IMG/VR virus record: IMGVR_UViG_3300030109_000584
Span: 1 to 33,772 of that record
Direction: 5' to 3' (one strand)
From: a virus
DNA: 33,772 nt
The number at the start of each line of letters is the position of its first letter. Position 1 is the stretch's first letter. Below, piece after piece: positions 12,543-20,064 of this stretch. The notes beneath the pieces are model-generated. The model saw only the letters and a list, made by a program, of their open reading frames with translations, did not search any database and was not told the origin of the DNA. A program made the position numbers and the translations under genes.

Positions 12543-14437
12543 TGGTTGAAGATAAGATAGGAAATAAACCATATTTAGGTATTGTTATAGATTATGATAG
12601 AGAAAAAAACTTTGATAAGTTTAGTATTGATACATTAAAAGATAGATATTTTTGGGATAACGAAACACATGCTCAAGAAGCTTTTGCAAGAGCTTCAGTA
12701 TTTGGAGCAACATTTAAAGGAGAAACAGATTATGAATTGGCTCAAAGACTTTATGATTACAGTTCCCACAGGTGGTTCATGTTTAGCACTCCTATACTTA
12801 GTAACGGGGGAACAACTCGTGGGCTACCTATCTCTTGCTTTCTTAATTATGTACCTGACAGCAGGGATGGTTTATCTGCTCACTTCGATGAAAATATATG
12901 GTTGGCTAGTTCGGGTGGAGGTATCGGTGGATTCTGGGGAGATGTTAGGAGCAATGGGATACCTACTGCTCATGGCAGTCGTTCAACTGGTTCAATTCCA
13001 TTCATGCATGTAGTAGACTCTCAGATGTTAGCCTTTAATCAAGGTACAACTAGGAGAGGTTCTTATGCTGCATACATGGATATATCTCATCCAGAGATAG
13101 AAGAGTTTATAAACATGCGTAAAGAATCTGGTGGAGATATAAACAGAAAGAATTTAAATTTACATAATGGTGTTAATCTTACTGATGCTTTCTTAGATGC
13201 AGTAAAGAATGATGAAGACTGGAGATTGATTGACCCTAAAACTAATGAAGCTGTAAAGGTTATTAACGCTAGAGATTTATGGTGGCAGATAATAAATGCC
13301 CGTGCTGAAACCGGTGAACCTTACATGATTAACATTGATACTTGTAATAAACATTTACCAAAAGAACAAAAAGATTTAGGTTTAAAAATTAATCAAAGTA
13401 ATTTATGTTCAGAGATTACTTTACCAACTGATGAAGAAAGAACAGCAGTATGTTGTTTGTCTTCTGTAAACTTAGAAAACTTTGATAAGTGGTCTAAGGA
13501 TGATAACTTTATAAAAGACTTAATAACTATGCTTGATAATGTATTACAACATTACATTGACAATGCTATAGATACAACTCAACTAGGAGAATATAGTGCA
13601 AATTTTAAACGATTTAAAAATTATGTTAGAGAAGGCAAAGAAGGATATACTAAGTCTGCCTATTCGGCATATAGAGAGAGAAGTCTCGGCTTGGGTGCAA
13701 TGGGGTTTCATGCATATTTACAATCTAGGAACATACCTTTTGAGGGTATTTTCGCAACTGGATTTAACCATAAAGCCTTTACATACATTAAGTCAAAAGC
13801 GAATGCAGCAACTAAAGAACTTGCTGTCGAGAGGGGCGAAGCTCCTGACATCCATGGTTCAGGTCGTAGAAATGCTAACCTCATGGCTATTGCTCCTAAT
13901 GCTAGTAGTGGGATTATATGTAGTGGGACTTCTCCTAGTATTGAGCCTTATAGAGCTAATTGCTATACTCATAAAACTTTATCAGGCAGTTATCAAGTTA
14001 AGAACAAATACTTGGAAAAGCTTTTTAAATCGAAAGGACTGAAAGGTAAGAAGCTAGAGAATCTTTGGAAAGATATATCAGGTAGTGATGGTTCAGTACA
14101 ACATTTAGATATTCTTACTGATACTGAAAAAGAAATATTTAAAACAGCAAATGAAATAAATCAAATATGGATTGTAGAACATGCATATCAAAGACAGCAG
14201 TTTATATGTCAAGCACAATCTGTAAATTTATTTTTTACTTTACCAAAAGCAACAGAGCCTCAAGAAACGCATGATGAATATATGCAATATGTTAATGATG
14301 TTCATTGGTATGGTATGAGTAAATTAAAATCACTCTACTATTTTAGGTCTAACGCAGCTAGAAATGTAGAAAATGTAAACATTAAAGTTCCAAGAATCAA
14401 GTTAGATGATGTGGAATGTATAGCCTGTGAGGGATAA
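12542..14437 (+). CDS. nrdA: Ribonucleotide reductase large subunit, class I (631 aa)
   Basis: Reduces ribonucleoside diphosphates to deoxy forms for phage DNA synthesis. Active-site cysteine C99 lies in GLPISCFLNYVPD. The radical-site motif is NLCSE (N287, C289, E291), and the redox partner cysteine is in AVCCLSSVN (C304/C305). SSGIICSGTSPSIEPY is the phosphate-binding region. The radical-transfer tyrosines are Y599-Y600 (YYFRS), and the C-terminal shuttle pair is C626 and C629 (CIAC). It is shorter than E. coli NrdA (761 aa) because there is no N-terminal ATP-cone, so dATP feedback inhibition is probably lost. AGGAG precedes the start, and it lies with nrdB in one operon. Confidence 0.96.
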   Translation: MVEDKIGNKPYLGIVIDYDREKNFDKFSIDTLKDRYFWDNETHAQEAFARASVFGATFKGETDYELAQRLYDYSSHRWFMFSTPILSNGGTTRGLPISCFLNYVPDSRDGLSAHFDENIWLASSGGGIGGFWGDVRSNGIPTAHGSRSTGSIPFMHVVDSQMLAFNQGTTRRGSYAAYMDISHPEIEEFINMRKESGGDINRKNLNLHNGVNLTDAFLDAVKNDEDWRLIDPKTNEAVKVINARDLWWQIINARAETGEPYMINIDTCNKHLPKEQKDLGLKINQSNLCSEITLPTDEERTAVCCLSSVNLENFDKWSKDDNFIKDLITMLDNVLQHYIDNAIDTTQLGEYSANFKRFKNYVREGKEGYTKSAYSAYRERSLGLGAMGFHAYLQSRNIPFEGIFATGFNHKAFTYIKSKANAATKELAVERGEAPDIHGSGRRNANLMAIAPNASSGIICSGTSPSIEPYRANCYTHKTLSGSYQVKNKYLEKLFKSKGLKGKKLENLWKDISGSDGSVQHLDILTDTEKEIFKTANEINQIWIVEHAYQRQQFICQAQSVNLFFTLPKATEPQETHDEYMQYVNDVHWYGMSKLKSLYYFRSNAARNVENVNIKVPRIKLDDVECIACEG

Positions 14438-14438
14438 C

Positions 14439-14657
14439 ATGATAAAAGAAAACATGTATGATGCTTTATATAATAGGTATGAGGCAAAAAAATCAGAAGC
14501 TTTGTGTAATATTCAAATGTATTTTATAGATGGTGTAGGCGTAGCTGACCACCCTAATACAGTAGATACTGTAGCTAAATTATTTGAAGAATATGCAGAA
14601 GCAACAGAACATTTAAAAATATTAAAGGAGAATAGACATGAGTTTGTTGGGCAATAG
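14439..14657 (+). CDS. Small protein between nrdA and nrdB (72 aa)
   Basis: The ATG at 14439 has GAGGGA upstream; an in-frame GTG at 14427 is less likely. It overlaps nrdB by 20 bases. Helical and mixed-charge: NMYDALYNRYEAKKSEALCN, then DTVAKLFEEYAEATEHLKIL. Not a glutaredoxin or thioredoxin, since no CxxC is present. Position suggests a helper of ribonucleotide reductase or simply a co-expressed gene. No family recognised. Confidence 0.65.
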   Translation: MIKENMYDALYNRYEAKKSEALCNIQMYFIDGVGVADHPNTVDTVAKLFEEYAEATEHLKILKENRHEFVGQ

Positions 14658-15612
14658 AGATTATTATAAACCATTTGAATATCCATGGATGTTTGATTAC
14701 TATGTATTACAAAATCAAATGCATTGGATGCCGGAGTCTGTACCACTACATACAGATGTTAAAGACTGGCAAGATTTAACAGACAAAGAAAAGAATTTAC
14801 TTACACAAATATTTAGATTGTTTACTCAATCAGATGTAGATGTAGGTGCAGGATATATAGATAAGTATATGCCTTTATTTAAGAAACCAGAAGCAAGAAT
14901 GATGATGGGTTCTTTTGCTAATATGGAATCAATACATCAACATGCTTACAGTTTATTACTTGATACAGTTGGAATGCCGGACATAGAATACAAAGCTTTT
15001 GCTGACTATGAAGAGATGTCAGACAAGCATGACTATGTTGGTAACTTTAAACCTAGTAAAGCTAAGAAAGAAACCATAGCAAAAACTCTTGCTGTTTATT
15101 CTGCTTTTACTGAGGGGTTACAATTATTTAGTAGCTTTGCAATTTTGTTAAACTTTCCTAGGTTTGGAAAGATGAAAGGTATGGGACAGATTGTTACTTA
15201 TTCTATTCGTGATGAGTCATTACATGTTGAAGCTATGACTAAACTATTTAGAGAGTTTATCAAAGAAAACATAGAAATATGGACAGATGATTTTAAAAAA
15301 GAACTATATGAAATTTGCAGACAGATGGTAACATTAGAAGATAAGTTTTTAGATTTAGTATTTGAAATGGGAGATATTCAAGGACTAACTAAAAAAGATA
15401 TGTATGCTTACAATAGATATATAGCTGACAGAAGATTATTACAGCTTGGTCTTAAAACTAATTATGACCAAAAAGAAAATCCTCTAGGTTGGATTGATGA
15501 AGTAACTGGTGTTGAACATCAAAATTTCTTTGAAGGTAGAGCAACAACATATATGAAAGCAGGGTTAAGAGGAAGACAAGACAATATAACATTTAGTGAT
15601 TTGAGTGAGTAA
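14638..15612 (+). CDS. nrdB: Ribonucleotide reductase small subunit, class I (324 aa)
   Basis: Houses the di-iron/tyrosyl radical cofactor that activates NrdA. Metal ligands are visible as D66 or D68 (TQSDVDVG), E97 and H100 (MESIHQHAY), E159 (TEGLQLF), E193 and H196 (RDESLHVEA). The E159 to E193 distance of 34 matches E. coli E204 to E238. The radical tyrosine is Y104, 4 residues after H100 as in E. coli (H118, Y122). It is shorter than E. coli NrdB (376 aa), as usual for phages. AAAGGAG precedes the ATG. Confidence 0.96.
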   Translation: MSLLGNRDYYKPFEYPWMFDYYVLQNQMHWMPESVPLHTDVKDWQDLTDKEKNLLTQIFRLFTQSDVDVGAGYIDKYMPLFKKPEARMMMGSFANMESIHQHAYSLLLDTVGMPDIEYKAFADYEEMSDKHDYVGNFKPSKAKKETIAKTLAVYSAFTEGLQLFSSFAILLNFPRFGKMKGMGQIVTYSIRDESLHVEAMTKLFREFIKENIEIWTDDFKKELYEICRQMVTLEDKFLDLVFEMGDIQGLTKKDMYAYNRYIADRRLLQLGLKTNYDQKENPLGWIDEVTGVEHQNFFEGRATTYMKAGLRGRQDNITFSDLSE

Positions 15613-15865
15613 GATATTAAAATCTGAAACTCCGAAAGGAGATTTATCTTGGTATGTAAAATGGATTTCTAGTTTTATTATTGTAACTGCTATGTCTCTA
15701 AGAGGTATAGAAGGTATGCAACTATATGATTTAGTTTTATCTATAATAGGAGTTTCAGGTTGGTTATGTGTAGGATTACTTTGGAAAGATAGAGCACTAA
15801 TTATTTTAAATGCAGTAGGTCTTGTTCTTTTAATAAAAAATTTATTAATAGAATTTATGGTATAA
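15605..15865 (+). CDS. Small membrane protein, possibly DUF6552-like (86 aa)
   Basis: Starts with GTG at 15605 overlapping the nrdB stop; an in-frame stop lies immediately upstream, so no earlier start exists. Three hydrophobic segments are visible: WISSFIIVTAMSLRG, YDLVLSIIGVSGWLCVGLLW and ALIILNAVGLVLLIKNLLIEF. The GWLCVGLLWKDRALI--NAVGL pattern recalls small membrane proteins listed as DUF6552 in marine Rhodobacteraceae and phages; that is from memory. An inner-membrane location is likely; function is unknown. Confidence 0.65.
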   Translation: MSKILKSETPKGDLSWYVKWISSFIIVTAMSLRGIEGMQLYDLVLSIIGVSGWLCVGLLWKDRALIILNAVGLVLLIKNLLIEFMV

Positions 15866-15874
15866 GGATATAAA

Positions 15875-16099
15875 ATGAAAGATAAAGAAGCAACTCTTCT
15901 TGCGTATAAAATATTATACAATAGAGCAGGTAAGCTAATAACAGAGAGAACAATTACAGACATTACAGAATTGAAACCTTACTTTACAGATGAAGAGTAT
16001 GCAACTTTAAAATCTGTATTACGAGAAGGTACTATCAAACTAGATGAAGTACATAATTATATAGAAGCTAATTTAAATGCTAGAAGAATGACAGAATGA
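15875..16099 (+). CDS. Small hypothetical protein upstream of the cyclase (74 aa)
   Basis: AAGGATATAAA precedes the ATG. Soluble alpha-helical sequence (KEATLLAYKILYNRAGKLIT, then FTDEEYATLKSVLREGTIKL). Its stop overlaps the cyclase start, so the two are translationally coupled. No family recognised. Confidence 0.6.
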   Translation: MKDKEATLLAYKILYNRAGKLITERTITDITELKPYFTDEEYATLKSVLREGTIKLDEVHNYIEANLNARRMTE

Positions 16100-17850
16100 A
16101 ATGGGCTAGTCTATTACTAGGTTTATTAACGCTACCTTTATTATTTAACTTCACACCCTTAGAAGTCTTACGACTTAAAACTTTTGATGCTTTTATAGAA
16201 ACACCAGAACCCTCTGGTAACTTTGTAATCTTAAATATCACAGAAGAAGATGTAAGAGAAAGAGGAGGCTATCCTTTTCCTAGACAAGACTTAGCACAAA
16301 TACAAATAGACTTACTTAACAAAGGTGCATTAGGTGTAGGCTGGGTTATTTTATTTCCACAACCAGATAGGTTTGAAGGCGATGAAGTTTTTGCAGAAGC
16401 ATTATCTTATGCTCCTAGTATCTTAGCAATGCCCGAATATGATAATGGTATTTATCCTAAAACACATGGTACTGTTATTCTTGGACCAGATGTAGACTTA
16501 CCTAAAGCTACAGGGTTTTTACAAAACATACCCGAACTTCAAGAGTCTGCTTCTCAAGGTGCTGTGTCTGCACCAGTAGATGTTGATAACCTTGTAAGAA
16601 GATTACCACTACTACAACAAACACCTAATGGTTGGGTTGCTGCTTTTGGTACAGAAGTTTTAAAAGTATTAGTAGGTGGTAAAACTTATCAGATAAAAAC
16701 AAATGACAATGGTATAGAACAAATAAGAGTAAGAGGATTAAATCCAATAAGCACAGATAGTCTTGGTCGTAAATGGATTAGTTGGGTTGATACACCACAA
16801 ACTACACTATCTGAAATGAATGTAGCAAACAAGTTTGTATTCGTAGGTGTTACTGCAAAGGGTGTTATGCCCACTTTAGCGACACCAAATGGGCTACTAG
16901 AGCCTCACAAGATACAGTCTGCCCTTGCAGAAAGTATTTTGATTAACTCTCCGTTCATACCTGACTATAGATTATTCGCTGAATTACTAATATTAACTGT
17001 TTCCGGTCTGCTTATTGCTTTTGTTATAAGTTACTTTGGAATTACATGGGGCTTAGTATTAGCAGGAGTATCTATGTTATCTGTTGGTTCTCTTGGATAT
17101 TACTTTATATCTATTGGTTACTTGATAGATGTAACTTGGTCTTTAATAAGTATGTTATTAATAGGAACTCAACAATTCTATTTAAACTTTAGAACTCAAT
17201 ACAAACTAAGACAACAAATAAAGAAACAGTTTGAACATTACCTTGACCCAAGACAAGTAAAACAATTACAAGATAATCCAGAACTTTTAAAACTTGGTGG
17301 CGAAAGAAGATACTGTACCTTTTTGTTTACAGATGTCAGAGGCTTCACTTCACTATCAGAAAGATTAGAACCAGAACAAGTAACAGATATAATGAACAAA
17401 GCTTTGACTATACAATCAGATGCAGTTAAGAAGTATGGTGGTATGGTTGACAAGTATATAGGCGATGCAATGATGGCAATCTTTAATGCTCCTTTAGATT
17501 TAGATATGCACGAAGACAGAGCAATACTAACAGCTATAGAAATCAAAAAGAAAATGAGAGAAGCAGGACTAGGTATTGATATTGGTATAGGTATTAATAG
17601 TGGAGTTGCTGTTATTGGTAATATGGGTAGCGAAACAAGGTTTGACTTTACAGCTTTAGGAGATGCAGTAAATTTAGCAGCAAGAATGGAGAGTAGTTGT
17701 AAAGAAGTTGGAGAAGATATTGTCATTGCTCAAGGAACAGCAGAGCAAACAGACATAAAATTAGACAGATTAGATGATATTTATGTAAAAGGTAAAGAAA
17801 AACCTATCCAAATCTACACAATATCCGAAAATGCTATGAGAGCTTCTTAG
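16096..17850 (+). CDS. Membrane adenylate cyclase with CHASE2 sensor (584 aa)
   Basis: Predicted to make cAMP in the host cytoplasm in response to an extracytoplasmic cue. Order: N-terminal membrane helix (5-20), CHASE2-type sensor (about 25-285, NFVILNITEEDVRERGGYPFPR near its start), three closely spaced membrane helices (about 295-365), linker, class III cyclase domain (about 405-580). Metal-binding D413 (FTDVRGFT) and D457 (YIGDAMMAIF) are 44 residues apart, as in known cyclases. K453 and T519 (FDFTALGD) are the adenine-selecting pair of class IIIb, and N526 and R530 stabilise the transition state, so the enzyme looks complete and ATP-specific. Last gene of the plus arm, convergent with the curli/FecR operon. 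Confidence 0.93.
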   Translation: MKWASLLLGLLTLPLLFNFTPLEVLRLKTFDAFIETPEPSGNFVILNITEEDVRERGGYPFPRQDLAQIQIDLLNKGALGVGWVILFPQPDRFEGDEVFAEALSYAPSILAMPEYDNGIYPKTHGTVILGPDVDLPKATGFLQNIPELQESASQGAVSAPVDVDNLVRRLPLLQQTPNGWVAAFGTEVLKVLVGGKTYQIKTNDNGIEQIRVRGLNPISTDSLGRKWISWVDTPQTTLSEMNVANKFVFVGVTAKGVMPTLATPNGLLEPHKIQSALAESILINSPFIPDYRLFAELLILTVSGLLIAFVISYFGITWGLVLAGVSMLSVGSLGYYFISIGYLIDVTWSLISMLLIGTQQFYLNFRTQYKLRQQIKKQFEHYLDPRQVKQLQDNPELLKLGGERRYCTFLFTDVRGFTSLSERLEPEQVTDIMNKALTIQSDAVKKYGGMVDKYIGDAMMAIFNAPLDLDMHEDRAILTAIEIKKKMREAGLGIDIGIGINSGVAVIGNMGSETRFDFTALGDAVNLAARMESSCKEVGEDIVIAQGTAEQTDIKLDRLDDIYVKGKEKPIQIYTISENAMRAS

Positions 17851-17941
17851 AAGCCCGTGGTTGAATAATAGATATTTTTGAAGCCAAGGTATTACTTACC
17901 CTCTAACTATTCAATACAGAGCATTGTGGGATGTCGTTTTT
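17851..17941. other. Convergent intergenic region with inverted repeats
   Basis: Lies between the ends of the cyclase (plus) and the 128-aa gene (minus). It contains TTGAATA (17861-17867) with TATTCAA (17908-17914), GGTA/TACC (17889-17900) inside it, a GCTTC/GAAGC hairpin over the cyclase stop (17842-17854), and an AT-rich stem across 17933-17952. A bidirectional terminator is expected here, but none of these has the classic GC stem plus T-tract. Confidence 0.35.
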
Positions 17942-18328
17942 CTAAAAATGACTATAATTATTAATAACTGCATATGTTAAACCTACATTCATAACAGTTA
18001 TATAATTTTTACTACCATTTCTTGCATAAAAAGTACCGACTATAGCTTTTTGTAATAGTAATTCTTTTAACTCTGGTCTATCAGGTAAAAGAATATTAGT
18101 TTCTCTACAGGTGCTACATTTTTTTAAACCTTTATGAGTTGTATAAACATCTAAAACATTAAGAGTCCAAAAAGTTATTAACTGTGCTTTTGTAGGAGGT
18201 TCATTATAGTCTCCTAAATTTAATAGTTTAGTTTCTGGTGGTATATATGCAGCAGGTTGTTCAGGTAATGTTAAATCTAGTTCAGATTGTAAACTAATTC
18301 CAAATAATAATAGACATAAATATTTCAT
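17942..18328 (-). CDS. Small membrane protein of the curli/FecR operon (128 aa)
   Basis: Last gene of the minus-strand operon, starting one base after the FecR stop. It has a signal-like N-terminus (KYLCLLLFGISLQS), a Pro-rich segment (LPEQPAAYIPPETK), and two hydrophobic stretches: ITFWTLNVLDVYTTHKGL (about 51-68) and YITVMNVGLTYAVIN (about 108-122). A CSTC pair (residues 71-74) lies between them. The TLNVLD-YTT--GL...C-E-N-LLPD layout recalls small membrane proteins of the DUF5658 type, a weak resemblance from memory. Its position links it to the FecR/curli group; function is unknown. Confidence 0.6.
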   Translation of the reverse strand: MKYLCLLLFGISLQSELDLTLPEQPAAYIPPETKLLNLGDYNEPPTKAQLITFWTLNVLDVYTTHKGLKKCSTCRETNILLPDRPELKELLLQKAIVGTFYARNGSKNYITVMNVGLTYAVINNYSHF

Positions 18329-18329
18329 T

Positions 18330-19436
18330 TCAATTACCTTGTTTAATTGTTATGGTAGAAGAACCACCACCATTTACTATAATTTGTGTACTCTTTCCAT
18401 TTTGTACAAGTATGACAGTATAAGAACCTGTCTTGTCCAAATCTAATCTTACTGTATCTTCTAATGATTTTAAGAAAGTTATTATATTATCTGTAGCAAA
18501 AGTATTAACCTGAGTATTAGAATCAAATCCCATACTCGTTCCTTTTAAATCTAAGTCAGCTTTCAATAAAGTTTCTGTCTGGTCCAACTCATTTACATCC
18601 TGTATTATGTCTAACAAGTCTTCAAGAAAGTTTACATCTAAATAATTTATATCTAGCTCTGTAAACTCTAAGTCATCTTCTGCAAGATAGTCTACATCTA
18701 AATCATCAAAGTCAAGGAAGTCAGCATCAAGAATATTAGAAACGCTAACTCCATTCTCTCCTTGTACATCTATTTTCTCCTGTGGTGGATTTACTATTAA
18801 CATATTATCAATTAACTCTAAAGTTAAATCTAATATAACCGGTTTAGTAGGTTCTGTTTCAAACATAGAAACTGTAGTAGCTTGATATGGTTTATTGAGA
18901 ATAACTTCTCCCATAGCTGTTGCCACTAATATTTCTCCACTAGGAGTTCCATCTGCTTTTGGTAATAATATAATTAAAGACTCTCCAATCTCATTGACTG
19001 TAATGGTAAAATCTGTACCACGAATAGAAACATTAGCACTCGGAGTTGAGATAGCTATGTTCTCTTTGTTTATATTATTTAACTTGCCAGTAATAAACCT
19101 TGCAGTTCCACTAGCAAATTGTAGAGCCATCTTAGATTTAGATGGGTCAGGGTCATAGATAAATTCATCAATAATTAATTTAGAATGTTCAGTCAATCTA
19201 ACTTGACTGTCATCTTTAAATGTAATACCCAATCTTCCGTTAGAAGTTTGGACATTATCAAAACTGTTTATGTTAAAAGATAAGGCAGCGTTAAAGGTTT
19301 TATCCCTTACAACCCTGCCTGTACCGTTTAGTTCTGTTATATTACCTATATCAACAGCCGACTGCGGTTCCGCCATCGTTCTGAATGACACAGATAGTAC
19401 CACTAGAACCAGTAGACAATATTTTAAGCCAATCAT
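18330..19436 (-). CDS. Exported FecR-domain protein with acidic repeats (368 aa)
   Basis: Periplasmic regulator-like protein. The ATG at 19436 gives a clean signal peptide (MIGLKYCLLVLVVLSVSFRTMA, cut before EPQ); a TTG two codons earlier is an alternative. Residues about 60-165 are a FecR domain: NGRLGITFKDDSQVRLTEHS, FASGTARFITGKL, then ISTPSANVSIRGTDFTITV. Unlike classical FecR there is no N-terminal cytoplasmic anti-sigma part, and no sigma factor gene is nearby. A highly acidic repeat region (FLDFDDLDVDYL, ELDINYLDVNFL; about 235-275) and a C-terminal beta segment (GSYTVILVQNGKSTQIIVNG) follow. FecR domains without an anti-sigma part are also found beside CHASE2-cyclases. It overlaps the curlin gene by 86 bases. 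Confidence 0.85.
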   Translation of the reverse strand: MIGLKYCLLVLVVLSVSFRTMAEPQSAVDIGNITELNGTGRVVRDKTFNAALSFNINSFDNVQTSNGRLGITFKDDSQVRLTEHSKLIIDEFIYDPDPSKSKMALQFASGTARFITGKLNNINKENIAISTPSANVSIRGTDFTITVNEIGESLIILLPKADGTPSGEILVATAMGEVILNKPYQATTVSMFETEPTKPVILDLTLELIDNMLIVNPPQEKIDVQGENGVSVSNILDADFLDFDDLDVDYLAEDDLEFTELDINYLDVNFLEDLLDIIQDVNELDQTETLLKADLDLKGTSMGFDSNTQVNTFATDNIITFLKSLEDTVRLDLDKTGSYTVILVQNGKSTQIIVNGGGSSTITIKQGN

Positions 19437-20064
19437 TATCAAGTGTACTCATTTGATTTATATTAAAAGTTCTGCTGTTACCTGTCTGGTCAAGGTAGAA
19501 GTAACCTCCTGCGTATCCCTGTCCATCAAAGTTTACAGTGTTTGAATCCCCATCAATATCCATGTAGTTAGTAGCACCGTCATAATCTATATCAGCATTA
19601 ATAGTATTGCTATCTCCGTTAATAATCCAGTCTAAATCTGTATTACTAGACATAGAACTTGTAGCTAAATCAAGTGTAAAAGTATTACTAGTACCAGTTA
19701 CATCTACATTAACATCTGAACCATCAGCTCCGTATGTATTAGTAGGGTCAACTTGTATAGTAAAATCATTACTACTTCCATCAAACTCAAAAAAGCCTGT
19801 GAAGTTATCAGCAGTTATATCTCCTAAGAAACTGTTAGTAGAACCTATTTGGTTTATGTCCAGTGTCATAGAAGTTCCGTCTAAATCTAAAGGTGTTAAA
19901 GTTCCGGATACGGAATTTAGTCCACCTATAATATTAGCAGAACCTAATTGCTCTAAATCAAGATTAGCAGTAGCTCCAGATTGTTCAACGTATATCTCAT
20001 TATCCGCTGCATAAGTCATTATAGACATAATCACTAGTGCAGTTAGTATTAATTTGTTATTCAT
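19351..20064 (-). CDS. Secreted curlin-like repeat protein (237 aa)
   Basis: Likely the substrate exported by the CsgG/CsgF pore. It has a signal peptide (residues 1-20, ending MTYAA) then about eight degenerate beta-repeats around a G-x-[ST]-N core: QSGATAN 28, QLGSANI 39, QIGSTNS 72, DGSSNDF 95, TGTSNTF 123, NGDSNTI 149, DGDSNTV 171, QTGNSRT 193. Several repeats are flanked by alternating hydrophobics (LDINQIG, FYLDQTG) as in curlin strand-turn-strand units. The first Gln is kept in about half and replaced by Asp, Thr or Asn in the rest. It is acidic with almost no Lys/Arg in the mature part and ends in a Cys pair (C225, C237). A curlin homologue is the best reading; true amyloid formation is untested. 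Confidence 0.75.
   Translation of the reverse strand: MNNKLILTALVIMSIMTYAADNEIYVEQSGATANLDLEQLGSANIIGGLNSVSGTLTPLDLDGTSMTLDINQIGSTNSFLGDITADNFTGFFEFDGSSNDFTIQVDPTNTYGADGSDVNVDVTGTSNTFTLDLATSSMSSNTDLDWIINGDSNTINADIDYDGATNYMDIDGDSNTVNFDGQGYAGGYFYLDQTGNSRTFNINQMSTLDNDWLKILSTGSSGTICVIQNDGGTAVGC

Noticed and set aside
12669-14042. Two long plus-strand frames (114 and 148 codons) within nrdA
   Set aside because: Alternative-frame reading of nrdA with atypical Leu-rich composition and no starts with ribosome sites; nrdA motifs are intact throughout.
17238-17726. 162-codon minus-strand frame inside the cyclase gene
   Set aside because: It is the antisense shadow of the well-supported cyclase domain, lacks a ribosome site and has low-complexity Ser/Ile/Pro composition.
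18330-19436. FecR protein as a classical anti-sigma iron regulator
   Set aside because: There is no N-terminal cytoplasmic anti-sigma segment, no neighbouring sigma factor and no TonB receptor; it has an ordinary cleavable signal peptide instead.
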